Shown here one piece after another: positions 36,542 through 43,899 of a DNA stretch of 64,000 bases. Within the stretch, counting starts at the first letter, position 1. Each line of letters opens with the position of its first letter. The stretch covers positions 310,001-374,000 of the forward strand of contig NZ_WJYA01000006.1 of the NCBI RefSeq assembly GCF_009709615.1, given 5' to 3'. Under the pieces are notes generated by a model. The model was given only the letters and a program-made list of their open reading frames with translations. It was not told where the DNA came from and searched no databases. Origin of the DNA: Winogradskyella ouciana (GTDB taxonomy: Bacteria > Bacteroidota > Bacteroidia > Flavobacteriales > Flavobacteriaceae). Made by a program: the position numbers and the translations under genes.

Positions 36542-37531
36542 TCAGTTTTCTTTCAACCTATGTCGTAACATACATAAAACGCCAACTTCTTCTTTAGATA
36601 GGCTTTCCATATTTTTCAAAAGTCTATTTATTTCCTGTTCAAAATACTTTATTGTTCTGCCCTCAACATATTCTTCAATAATTCGTGGATCAATGTATGA
36701 GCTTCTAGCAACAGAAGGGGTATTTCCTAATCGTTCTGAAACTTGAACAACCGCCTGTTTTATGTTTTTATCTAAAACTTCTTGATCTTTCTTGCTGACA
36801 ACTCCAATTTCATCTAATGCCATAGCCGCAATCATTGTCCCTGCCCAAGTCCTAAAATCCTTCGCCGAAAAATCCTCTCCCATGACATCTCTTATATAGG
36901 CATTTAAGTCATCACTCTTTACATCAACTATATTATCATCTTCATCAAGATATTTAAACACTTCATATCCTGGCATATCATCAATATCCTTTACGATCTT
37001 TGCCAATTTTTTATCGACAATGTGTTTTTCTTGTTCCTGATTCGATTTTCCAGTGTATTTAAAGATGATTTCATCATCATCGATAGTTAAATGTTTATGA
37101 CGTAAAGTGGTTAAACCATAGGTGGAGTTTTCTTTGGCATAATAATCACTACCAGGTCTGAAAAAAGCTGATTCTAATAATCGCAACATTGTAGCCATTA
37201 CCTTGTTACGATCTAATTTTTTATTTCTTAGATGCTGGCCAGTAACGCGACGCATATGCTCTAATTGGTCAGCAAAATCAATAATACGATCAAATTTTTT
37301 GCTATTTTGCTTTTCTATATACTTGGGGTGATAAATGTACTGTTTCCTGGCCTTGTCATCTCTTCCAGTTACCAGTAAATCTGATTTTTTATCTTCACTA
37401 ATTTCTACATCTGTCCATGCAGGTGGTATAACCAGTGAGTCAATCCAATCACGTATATTCTTGTCCTTAACGGTTTTTCCATTTTCATCTTTTATGGTAA
37501 AACCCTTGCCATGTTTTTTTCTATAATACAT
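36542..37531 (-). CDS. DNA topoisomerase IB (poxvirus type)
   Basis: A 329-aa enzyme that relaxes DNA through a 3'-phosphotyrosyl intermediate. Visible features are the N-terminal domain (IRDWIDSLVIPPAWTDVEIS, KKQYIYHPKY-like segment), the catalytic core (MLRLLESAFFRPGS, YGLTTLRHKHL with Arg, KDFRTWAGT) and nucleophile Y279 in ARSSYIDP. Length and motifs are typical for bacterial TopIB. It lies within the island, converging with the GIY-YIG gene, and probably heads a short minus-strand group. It could help integration or replication of the element, or simply be repair cargo. Confidence 0.93.
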   Translation of the reverse strand: MYYRKKHGKGFTIKDENGKTVKDKNIRDWIDSLVIPPAWTDVEISEDKKSDLLVTGRDDKARKQYIYHPKYIEKQNSKKFDRIIDFADQLEHMRRVTGQHLRNKKLDRNKVMATMLRLLESAFFRPGSDYYAKENSTYGLTTLRHKHLTIDDDEIIFKYTGKSNQEQEKHIVDKKLAKIVKDIDDMPGYEVFKYLDEDDNIVDVKSDDLNAYIRDVMGEDFSAKDFRTWAGTMIAAMALDEIGVVSKKDQEVLDKNIKQAVVQVSERLGNTPSVARSSYIDPRIIEEYVEGRTIKYFEQEINRLLKNMESLSKEEVGVLCMLRHRLKEN

Positions 37532-37558
37532 GTTTAAATCACTCTAAAAATGAATAGA

Positions 37559-37924
37559 TTATCCCTCATCATCGAGATTCAGAATGCTTTTATAGTGACT
37601 CTTATTTTCATGTGGAATAGATTCAATAAATTCATGTACTTCTAAATCGGCAGTTGGGCCATAGGAATTAATAATAGTGCCTTTACAATTATCATCAGCT
37701 TCAATTACATATAAAATAGACTGGTCAGAAGGATTACTCATACCTTCATATCTATGTTCTGCCACCACCTTAACCTGCTCAGGAGTAAATTCAAGTTCTG
37801 AATTTGAGGTTTTTAACTTATTTTCTTCTACTCTAAAATTTTCTGTATAGCCGTTCTTGGCATACAATTCCAAAAAATTCAATTCGTGTTTAGCGTTTGG
37901 ATCGCTATATTTTGGATCTTTCAT
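37559..37924 (-). CDS. Small conserved Bacteroidetes protein, function unknown
   Basis: 121 aa from the ATG at 37924 (MKDPKYSDP). An in-frame ATG 39 bases upstream adds a non-conserved-looking leader. The body (GYTENFRVEEN ... FTPEQVKVVAEHRYEGMSNPSDQSILYVIEA ... SYGPTADLEVHEFI) resembles a small Bacteroidetes family often labelled phosphoribosylpyrophosphate synthetase in databases. Nothing here resembles PrsA, so that label is best ignored. The gene is 27 bp upstream of (5' to) nothing on its strand but lies just before topoisomerase IB's start, on the same strand. Confidence 0.65.
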   Translation of the reverse strand: MKDPKYSDPNAKHELNFLELYAKNGYTENFRVEENKLKTSNSELEFTPEQVKVVAEHRYEGMSNPSDQSILYVIEADDNCKGTIINSYGPTADLEVHEFIESIPHENKSHYKSILNLDDEG

Positions 37925-38110
37925 TTTTACCAGATTTAAATTGAAAAATAGTTGATAAAACAATATTGTTCTAACTCATTACAATTAAATTTTATCTCAA
38001 TGAAGTTTTTTGAGAGAATTAAGAAAGTTGGTTATTCAATTAAAGAATAGAATATTAGGACTAATTGAATGGCGTAATATATGATTAATAACAATTATTC
38101 ATTGAAAAAT

Positions 38111-38815
38111 TTACCCTTGGTTCAACAACTTTGCATCCACGTTAAAAACATGAATTAATAGGTCTGCATCAATAACTTTTACATCAGGTGTTGCGGTTTT
38201 GGCCTTCTTTTTCGGTGCTGCTTTGGGTTTTAGTTTTTTAAGTGGTGCTTTAGGAAAAGATTTAGGAATTTTAATTTTGGATTCCTCTTGTTTTATTTCT
38301 TCAATCGATGGAATAGGTCTGTTAAATGACTTACAAAAGTTTGCTTTTTTAAGCCAATGTCCAAATCGAGAATTTAACTCTTCATAGTGATCTAATGTGT
38401 TATGGTATTGTAAATTTAAATAGTTTTGAATAGTGGATTCATAGTTGCTAGCTTTGTTTTTTGCTTCATTCTTTGTTATTTCTGTAACATTTAACCAAGT
38501 GTTTAAATGCTCAGTATATTGATTAAGAAAAAATAAAAAAGCCTCCTTGTTTAGAGAACTACTCATTTTAAGGATTTCAAAAAAGTTTTCAGAGAGGATT
38601 TTGTCCCTACCCAATAAAATCATCGCTTCATATGCATGTTGTAAAGGCTTGATCTTACCGTCTTCGAATCTTATGATTAATGTATTTGTAAAGCCTATAG
38701 AATCCAAATCTTTCAAATCTTGTCCCAAGGCTTTTTCAAAAATGTCTCTTGGATAAAAGAACAGAGCAGGTTGCTTTATTTTTGTAAGCATATTTTCTAA
38801 TGATTGATCTCCCAT
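38111..38815 (-). CDS. Integrase-linked protein of unknown function with basic tail
   Basis: A 234-aa protein, 9 bp downstream of the integrase stop and so co-transcribed with it. Mostly helical (~1-165). A Lys/Pro/Ala-rich basic stretch at ~180-212 (FPKAPLKKLKPKAAPKKKAK) probably binds DNA or forms a linker to the short C-terminal segment. No domain is recognised. An accessory recombination role (excisionase-like or directionality factor) is possible from position alone. Confidence 0.65.
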   Translation of the reverse strand: MGDQSLENMLTKIKQPALFFYPRDIFEKALGQDLKDLDSIGFTNTLIIRFEDGKIKPLQHAYEAMILLGRDKILSENFFEILKMSSSLNKEAFLFFLNQYTEHLNTWLNVTEITKNEAKNKASNYESTIQNYLNLQYHNTLDHYEELNSRFGHWLKKANFCKSFNRPIPSIEEIKQEESKIKIPKSFPKAPLKKLKPKAAPKKKAKTATPDVKVIDADLLIHVFNVDAKLLNQG

Positions 38816-38824
38816 AATTTGCTT

Positions 38825-40219
38825 TTATAATAAATCTGAATAATCTGGTGGTAATTCTGCATCAATATCACGTAAATATTTTTCAAGGGCTGTCATAGTG
38901 CTATGTCCAGTAATAAGCATCAATCTACTTTTCGCTTCAAAAGGCGAAGAGTCTTTAGACATTGCTCTATATAAACGTGTAATAAAGGTGTGTCTAAAAC
39001 TATAAAGGGTATAATTCTGTGTGAAACCTAATTCTTTCTTTACAGAAGCAAAACGCTTACTAAAATTAGTTCTACGGTTAATTTCTGTGGCATCCCATTG
39101 TCCTCCAATTTTATTTGGTGTAAATAACAGGTCGTCTGGTTGGCATTTTGAAAGATCTGGTAATTCATCAAACAGAAGATCTGGAATTAATTTGGTCTTT
39201 AGTACTTTATTCTTGGCTTCAAACTTTAGTGTCTTCTCGTCTAAATTTATATCTTTTACTTTCAGTCTGCAAACTTCCTGAGGTCTAAGGAAATTGTAAG
39301 AAATGAATTTTATGTAGAGTAGGAGTATAGGATCTTCTTTTTCTAAGTATTTAAAAATACGTTTTTGCTCTTTGTCCGTATACGTTTTGTGACGTTGTGG
39401 TTTAGACTTCAGCGATTTAATACGCTTAATTAAATTACTTTCAATCAGGTCGTTATCCTCCAATACTTGGAAAAGGCTGCTAAAAACGGTTCGATAATTA
39501 TTTCGGTTTCTTGCTGAAGATTGCAATTGTACTTCATTAAGAAACTCCATGATGTGCTTTTTTTCTATATGCTCGATGTGAGTTATCTCTTTGTGTTCTT
39601 TTTTGAGCCATTTATGAAGTTTATAGATACGAGATTTGTAATCTTCGAGTGTTTTTGGTTTGGTGACGTTAGTTTTTAATTCTAAAGCCTTGTCAAAAGC
39701 CTCTAAAACCTTTGGTGACTTAGGTTTTGGTGGTTTTTCATGTTTTGTTTTCAAGGATATTTTGTCATCAGAAACAGCCTCATTTTTAGGCGTTTCTGTA
39801 GAAACGTGTTCTTTTTCGTGTTCCTGTGGCTGTTCTGTAGCAGTAGGTTTTGTTTCAGGCTTTACTGTTGTAGTTGGAGCTGGCTTCTGTGTATGTTTTA
39901 GATAGAGTTCAGTATTATCTTCAAACGGATTATAGCCTTGTTTTAAAAACCGTAATAATCTTTTCTTATATAAGCTAAGCACACTATAGCGTTCAGCTTT
40001 GGTTTTAAATCTATTGGCTCCGCCATAAATATTCTTCATGCGCTTCATCTTTCCCGTCTCCGGGTCGCGATACGAAAAGTAGACATACCAACGCTTCTTT
40101 AAGTCACCATTTGCATCGAAGATTTTTGGTGCTGAAAATTTTCTTTTGTGTTCCAAATCGTGTTCTAAATCGTGTTCGTTTAAGAAGTCTAAGGTAATCA
40201 AATCATAAATAATACACAT
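38825..40219 (-). CDS. Tyrosine recombinase (island integrase)
   Basis: 464 aa. An arm-binding-like N-terminus (~25-105, with AP2-like strands RWYVYFSYRDPETGK) is followed by a long Pro/Lys/Glu linker (~108-172), a SAM-like core-binding domain (~175-275) and the catalytic domain: R312 (FLRPQEV), R409 and H410 (YSFRHTF, Tyr in place of the first His), H439 (TGHST) and nucleophile Y448 (EKYLR). It lies next to the tRNA-Met target and presumably made the 45-bp duplication. The first ATG directly abuts a terminator hairpin. Codons 15-25 (EHDL repeats) encode the 12-bp-spaced repeats that match the left-end repeats, so the real start may be further downstream. Confidence 0.93.
   Translation of the reverse strand: MCIIYDLITLDFLNEHDLEHDLEHKRKFSAPKIFDANGDLKKRWYVYFSYRDPETGKMKRMKNIYGGANRFKTKAERYSVLSLYKKRLLRFLKQGYNPFEDNTELYLKHTQKPAPTTTVKPETKPTATEQPQEHEKEHVSTETPKNEAVSDDKISLKTKHEKPPKPKSPKVLEAFDKALELKTNVTKPKTLEDYKSRIYKLHKWLKKEHKEITHIEHIEKKHIMEFLNEVQLQSSARNRNNYRTVFSSLFQVLEDNDLIESNLIKRIKSLKSKPQRHKTYTDKEQKRIFKYLEKEDPILLLYIKFISYNFLRPQEVCRLKVKDINLDEKTLKFEAKNKVLKTKLIPDLLFDELPDLSKCQPDDLLFTPNKIGGQWDATEINRRTNFSKRFASVKKELGFTQNYTLYSFRHTFITRLYRAMSKDSSPFEAKSRLMLITGHSTMTALEKYLRDIDAELPPDYSDLL
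40143..40177 (+). repeat. Three direct repeats near the right att site (putative integrase arm sites)
   Basis: CTTTTGTGTTC (40143-40153), AAATCGTGTTC (40155-40165) and AAATCGTGTTC (40167-40177), 12 bp apart and 95 bp inside the right att repeat. The last two match the left-end copies perfectly and in the same orientation. They lie inside the 5' end of the integrase reading frame, where they encode an EHDL repeat. Confidence 0.6.
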
Positions 40220-40250
40220 AAAAAAACGGTTTAGCGTGAACTAAACCGTT
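40220..40250 (-). terminator. Island-borne terminator downstream of tRNA-Met
   Basis: A perfect 10-bp stem (AACGGTTTAG/CTAAACCGTT), loop of 6 and seven T on the minus strand, 25 bp past the tRNA 3' end. The island thus supplies a replacement for the terminator displaced to 8377-8409. The last T touches the first ATG of the integrase frame. Confidence 0.85.
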
Positions 40251-40272
40251 GATAATGTGCAATTTAAGATTT

Positions 40273-40317
40273 TGTAGCGAGATCGAGATTTGAACTCGAG
40301 ACCTCCGGGTTATGAAT
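40273..40317. repeat. Right attachment site: 45-bp direct repeat within tRNA-Met
   Basis: Identical to 8415-8459. It starts 2 bp beyond the tRNA 3' end and runs to the anticodon loop. Sequence to the right (tRNA 5' half) is chromosomal; to the left is the island. Confidence 0.92.
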
Positions 40318-40348
40318 CCGACGCTCTAACCAACTGAGCTACCTCGCC
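40275..40348 (-). tRNA. tRNA-Met (anticodon CAT)
   Basis: A 74-nt cloverleaf: acceptor GGCGAGG/TCTCGCT with G-U pairs at both ends, D stem GCTC/GAGC, anticodon loop TTCATAA, variable loop AGGTC, T stem TCGAG/CTCGA with TTCAAAT. The G1-U72 pair and the lack of three G-C pairs in the anticodon stem favour an elongator rather than an initiator tRNA. An A31-C39 mismatch at the base of the anticodon loop is unusual. A CAT anticodon could also be tRNA-Ile2, but the body does not suggest it. CCA is not encoded. Target of the island. Confidence 0.95.
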
Positions 40349-40361
40349 ATAATTGCGGCTG

Positions 40362-40392
40362 CAAATATAAAAACAAATTCTACGACAACAAA
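40362..40392 (-). promoter_or_regulatory. Bacteroidetes promoter of tRNA-Met
   Basis: TTTG (40389-40392), a 19-bp spacer, then TATATTTG (40362-40369): a perfect match to the -33/-7 consensus. The tRNA 5' end is 14 bp past the -7 box. Confidence 0.8.
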
Positions 40393-40477
40393 CATAACAA
40401 TCTAAAAAAATTATTTTAGTTTAAAGTTTTGAATTGTACCATAATTGTATATATTGAGCACACAATAAAATGCGTAT

Positions 40478-40870
40478 ATGGAGGACAAAGAAAAATATGA
40501 AATGGAGTTTGTTATACAGGCATCTCCTTCACTTATATATCAATATATATCTACACCTTCAGGCTTGTCTGAGTGGTTTGCCGATAACGTTAATTCTCGA
40601 GGAGAATTATTTACGTTTATTTGGGACGGTTCAGAAGAACAAGCAAAATTACTAACCAAGAAAAGTGGTGAACGTGTAAAATTTCGCTGGCTCAGTGATG
40701 ATGAAGATGGTGCAAGCTGCTATTTTGAAATCCGTATACAGGTAGATGAAATTACTAAGGATGTATCTCTTATGATTACAGACTTTGCGGAAGAAGACGA
40801 GATAGAAGAAGGAAAAATGCTTTGGGATAACCAAATCTCTAGTCTTAAACAAGTTTTAGGCTCAAGGTAA
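40478..40870 (+). CDS. START-like (SRPBCC/AHSA1) domain protein
   Basis: A 130-aa cytoplasmic protein with the SRPBCC helix-grip pattern: FVIQASPSLIYQYISTPSGLSEWFADNV at the start, then a central beta-sheet (VKFRWLSDDEDGASCYFEIRIQVDE) and a long C-terminal helix (WDNQISSLKQVLG). It resembles AHSA1-like proteins, which bind hydrophobic ligands; the ligand is unknown. Conserved neighbour of the aminotransferase gene in Flavobacteriia (recalled, not checked). It reads away from the tRNA. Confidence 0.85.
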   Translation: MEDKEKYEMEFVIQASPSLIYQYISTPSGLSEWFADNVNSRGELFTFIWDGSEEQAKLLTKKSGERVKFRWLSDDEDGASCYFEIRIQVDEITKDVSLMITDFAEEDEIEEGKMLWDNQISSLKQVLGSR

Positions 40871-40899
40871 CAAGTAACTAACTCAACTATTATATCTTT

Positions 40900-40937
40900 G
40901 TCTCGATTTAATTTTAAACTAAATCGGGACTTTTTTT
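40900..40937 (+). terminator. Hairpin with T tract between the START-like gene and the aminotransferase
   Basis: An 11-bp stem (GTCTCGATTTA/TAAATCGGGAC with one G-U) and seven T, ending on the base before the ATG at 40938. A -7-like box TATCTTTG (40893-40900) immediately precedes it, so the hairpin could terminate upstream transcription or act as an attenuator in the leader of the next gene. Confidence 0.65.
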
Positions 40938-41792
40938 ATGATAAATTTTAACGGAAATCTTGTCGCTGAATCAAACTCTAAATTGACTTCAGAAAACAGA
41001 GGATATAAATACGGTGACGCTCTTTTTGAAACTTTAAAAGTTGTAAATGGTAAAATCTTCTTTTGGGAAGATCATTACTTTAGACTCATGGCCTCAATGC
41101 GTATTATGCGGATGGATATTCCCATGAATTTTACCATGGAATTTCTCGAAGCAGAAATTTTAAAAACTCTTGAAGCTAACACATTGATTGATGCTTCAGC
41201 TAGAATAAGATTAAATGTTGATAGAGGAGAGGGTGGCAAGTATTTACCTGATGAAAACTCGAAAGTTAATTTTAATATAGTAGTTGAACCTCATAACAAT
41301 CCGTTCTATACAATTGATGCAGATAAACCTTATGTAGTTGATTTGTACAAGGATTTTTTTATGGCTCCTGGCTTATTATCGGGTTTAAAATCTAACAACA
41401 AATCTTTACAGGTCATTGGGAGCGTCTATGCTAAGGAGAATGATTTCGACAACTGTTTGGTTCTCAATACCAATAAAAATGTGATTGAGGCACTAAATGG
41501 CAATTTGTTCTTGGTAAAAGGAGACAAAATTAAAACACCACCATTGGAGGATGGTTGTCTTAAAGGTGTAATGCGTAAGCAAGTTCTTGAAATTTTGTCC
41601 AAGGATGTTAATCTCTATGTTGAAGAAACATCTATTAGCCCGTTTGAACTACAGAAAGCTGATGAATTGTTTATTACAAATGTTATAAAGGGTATTGTGC
41701 CAATATCAAAATATCGTAAGAAGAATTATGGTAGTGATTTTGCACAGAAAGTAGTGGGAAAACTTAATGCCAAATTGAGGCTGATGTCTTAA
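40938..41792 (+). CDS. Class IV aminotransferase (aminodeoxychorismate lyase/branched-chain aminotransferase family)
   Basis: A 284-aa fold-type IV PLP enzyme. It has NRGYKYGDALFETL near the start, HYFRLMASMRIM, the PLP lysine K151 in SGLKSNNK, NVIEALNGNLF for the cofactor phosphate region, and DELFITNVIKGIVPI near the end. The length suits PabC (4-amino-4-deoxychorismate lyase, folate synthesis) or a D-/branched-chain amino-acid aminotransferase; the sequence alone does not settle the substrate. It converges with yqgE, overlapping it by 4 bp. Confidence 0.88.
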   Translation: MINFNGNLVAESNSKLTSENRGYKYGDALFETLKVVNGKIFFWEDHYFRLMASMRIMRMDIPMNFTMEFLEAEILKTLEANTLIDASARIRLNVDRGEGGKYLPDENSKVNFNIVVEPHNNPFYTIDADKPYVVDLYKDFFMAPGLLSGLKSNNKSLQVIGSVYAKENDFDNCLVLNTNKNVIEALNGNLFLVKGDKIKTPPLEDGCLKGVMRKQVLEILSKDVNLYVEETSISPFELQKADELFITNVIKGIVPISKYRKKNYGSDFAQKVVGKLNAKLRLMS

Positions 41793-42343
41793 TTATAACT
41801 CGGATTTTCTGGTGCATTGGACCAAATGCTATAATCTCCACCAAGTTCTAGCATCTTTTCGCGCCAAAACGAATTACATGACTTGGCAATAATATCATTG
41901 TTGTATATATTTTCAGAAACCAACCAGGCATTAGACTCTAATTCGCTGTCTAATTGTTGTTCTGCCCAACCAGAATAACCCAAGAAAAACCGAATATCAT
42001 CTTGTGAAATCTTTTGGTTGTTGATCAAATCTAGGACAATATTAAAATCTCCTCCCCAAAAAATACCATTAGAAATCTCTACACTATTTGGTATCAATTC
42101 TGGGGATTTGTGAATGAAATAAAGATTATCCTGCTCTACAGGTCCACCATTGTAAACCGTAAATTCTGATTCGGTACCATCAATAAGATCTTTAAGATTA
42201 TAATCTAATGGTTTGTTTAGTATAAACCCAACAGAGCCTAGCGCATTATGATCTGCTAAAAGTATCACTGCGCGATTAAAAGACATATCTCCAATAATGG
42301 ATGGTTCTGCAATTAACAAATTGCCTTTTTCGGGTTTTGTCAT
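41789..42343 (-). CDS. YqgE/AlgH family protein
   Basis: 184 aa. Family hallmarks are GNLLIAEPSIIGDMSFNRAVILLADHN (start), VGFILNKPL, YNGGPVEQDNLYFIHKSP and RFFLGYSGWAEQQLDSEL. YqgE/AlgH proteins are widespread, and their biochemical role is not firmly established. It lies between the aminotransferase and HU in opposite orientation to the former, overlapping its 3' end by 4 bp. Confidence 0.93.
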   Translation of the reverse strand: MTKPEKGNLLIAEPSIIGDMSFNRAVILLADHNALGSVGFILNKPLDYNLKDLIDGTESEFTVYNGGPVEQDNLYFIHKSPELIPNSVEISNGIFWGGDFNIVLDLINNQKISQDDIRFFLGYSGWAEQQLDSELESNAWLVSENIYNNDIIAKSCNSFWREKMLELGGDYSIWSNAPENPSYN

Positions 42344-42419
42344 CTTAGCTGGCTATTTTCGCTTACTAAATCTATGGTATTTTTGCCATTTAAACAACTT
42401 AAACTCCTAAAATTAGAAC

Positions 42420-42447
42420 AAAAAAAAGCCTACTCATTGAGCAGGCT
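42420..42447 (-). terminator. Terminator of the HU gene
   Basis: On the minus strand a 9-bp stem AGCCTGCTC/GAGTAGGCT (one G-U), loop AAT and eight T follow the HU stop at 42471 by 23 bp. Confidence 0.85.
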
Positions 42448-42470
42448 CTGTATTTTTAAGAAAAAATGTC

Positions 42471-42743
42471 TTAGTTTACTGCGCTACTTAAGTCAGAACC
42501 TGCCTTAAATTTCACTACATTTTTAGCTTTAATCTTGATAGTCTTACCAGTCTGTGGGTTTCTTCCGTCTCTTGCCGCTCTTCTAGAAACTGACCAAGAA
42601 CCAAATCCTACTAAAGAAACTCTGTTTCCTTTTTGTAAAGCTCCTTCGATGTCAATTAACATAGAGTCTAATGCTTTTTTTGCAGCTGCTTTTGTAATTC
42701 CAGCATTCTCTGCCATACCATTGATTAAATCTGTTTTGTTCAT
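42471..42743 (-). CDS. HU family DNA-binding protein
   Basis: A 90-aa histone-like nucleoid protein that bends DNA as a dimer. MNKTDLINGMAENAGITKAAAKKAL starts the helical half; GFGSWSVSRRAARDGRNPQTGK is the DNA-intercalating arm with the conserved Arg-Asn-Pro tip; KAGSDLSSAV closes it. Length and sequence are typical. It is monocistronic, with its own promoter (42807-42837) and terminator. Confidence 0.97.
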   Translation of the reverse strand: MNKTDLINGMAENAGITKAAAKKALDSMLIDIEGALQKGNRVSLVGFGSWSVSRRAARDGRNPQTGKTIKIKAKNVVKFKAGSDLSSAVN

Positions 42744-42806
42744 AAAATTTTAAATTTAAATTGTTAAAAATTCGGTTTTTAATTATGATTCTTAAAAATC
42801 CGTACA

Positions 42807-42837
42807 CAAATTTATTAGGAATATTAAGCTACGCAAG
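42807..42837 (-). promoter_or_regulatory. Putative HU promoter
   Basis: CTTG (42834-42837), a 19-bp spacer and TAAATTTG (42807-42814), close to the Bacteroidetes consensus TTTG-N19-TAnnTTTG. It lies 64 bp upstream of the HU ATG. Confidence 0.6.
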
Positions 42838-42939
42838 TAATAGCAAGGGAAATAAGCGATTTTGTTAATAAGTTATAGCATTTGTTAATAAAGGAATGCA
42901 TTTTGTCGGATTTTTTACGATACCAACAGCGATAAGGGT

Positions 42940-43899
42940 TCACAGCAGTTTTGCACTTTTTGAAAATTCAAAACCATTTAAAAGTGATTTTACATCCATT
43001 TTTCGCTTTCCAGGAAGCTGAATTTCGTTCACTTTAATATAACCTCCTCTACATGCTACTTTTAACTCATCCTTCAAAACAAAAATAGATCCTGGTTTAT
43101 GGCTGTGTTTGTCTAATTCTTTTTCAATACCATATATTTTAATGGTAAGGTATTCCTCATCGCCATTGTCTAAATAGCACCAAGCTGCCGGAAAAGGATT
43201 TAAGCCACGTATCTTATTATATATGGAGTCTAAATCTTGTTCCCAATCAATTTTGCAATTATCACGATTGAGTTTATAAGCCGTTTTTAAATCTTCTGAC
43301 TGTGGCTGAATGCTTGTGGAAACCTCGTCTTTTTCTATTATCTCTACCGTTTTTATGACTAAATCACTTCCAATAGCCATTAATTCATCATGAAGTTCGC
43401 CTACAGTTGTATCATCATTAATTTTGGTTTCTTCACTTAGAATTATGGCACCAGTATCAATTTTTTCATCGATAAAAAATGTGGTGACACCAGTTTTTGA
43501 TTCACCGTTGATAATAGCCCAATGAATAGGTGCTGCACCTCTATACTGAGGCAGTAACGATGCATGAAGGTTAAAGGTACCATATTCTGGCATTTGCCAA
43601 ACCACTTTTGGTAGCATTCTAAAAGCAACAATAATCTGTAAGTTGGCCTTAAGCGCTCTTAATTCTTCAATAAAAGATTCAGCTTTTAAATTTTTAGGTT
43701 GTAGAATATTAAGATTGCGCTCTAAAGCAAACGCTTTGACTGCAGATGCTCTTAATTTTTGCCCACGACCTGCTTTACGATCTGGCGCAGTAATGACTCC
43801 AACCACATTGTAATTGTGGTCTAAAAGCCCTTTTAGGGAAGCAACAGCAAAATCTGGCGTTCCCATAAATACAATCCGTAAATCTCGTTTTTGTGTCAT
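42940..43899 (-). CDS. fmt: Methionyl-tRNA formyltransferase
   Basis: A 319-aa enzyme that formylates initiator Met-tRNA with 10-formyl-tetrahydrofolate. The N-terminal Rossmann domain starts RIVFMGTPDFAV. The catalytic region includes the Asn-His-Asp set (FNLHASLLPQYRGAAPI, DTGAI). The C-terminal OB-like domain includes NPFPAAW and the closing GYIKVNEIQLPGKRKM. Full length. It overlaps recQ by 4 bp, so the two are probably co-transcribed with the NTPase gene before them. Confidence 0.96.
   Translation of the reverse strand: MTQKRDLRIVFMGTPDFAVASLKGLLDHNYNVVGVITAPDRKAGRGQKLRASAVKAFALERNLNILQPKNLKAESFIEELRALKANLQIIVAFRMLPKVVWQMPEYGTFNLHASLLPQYRGAAPIHWAIINGESKTGVTTFFIDEKIDTGAIILSEETKINDDTTVGELHDELMAIGSDLVIKTVEIIEKDEVSTSIQPQSEDLKTAYKLNRDNCKIDWEQDLDSIYNKIRGLNPFPAAWCYLDNGDEEYLTIKIYGIEKELDKHSHKPGSIFVLKDELKVACRGGYIKVNEIQLPGKRKMDVKSLLNGFEFSKSAKLL

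Larger units (their letters stand above)
8415..40317. mobile_element. tRNA-Met-integrated genomic island (~31.9 kb) carrying defence genes and cysEM
   Basis: Bounded by perfect 45-bp direct repeats derived from tRNA-Met(CAT). The integrase gene lies next to the intact tRNA. Direct 11-mers matching each other lie just inside both ends. No phage structural, replication or conjugation genes are seen, so it is a genomic island or satellite-like element rather than a prophage or a complete conjugative element. The cargo is cysE-cysM, a type ISP enzyme, a Septu-like pair, DUF2779 and PLD nucleases, the CARF operon, a GIY-YIG nuclease and topoisomerase IB. Mobility now is unknown. Confidence 0.88.

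Noticed and set aside
37559..37924. Annotation as phosphoribosylpyrophosphate synthetase
   Set aside because: The protein is ~120 aa and has no PRPP-binding or ATP-binding motif; the label used for similar proteins is not supported by the sequence.
8415..40317. Prophage interpretation of the island
   Set aside because: It has an integrase and att sites, but no capsid, tail, terminase, lysis or phage replication gene is visible.
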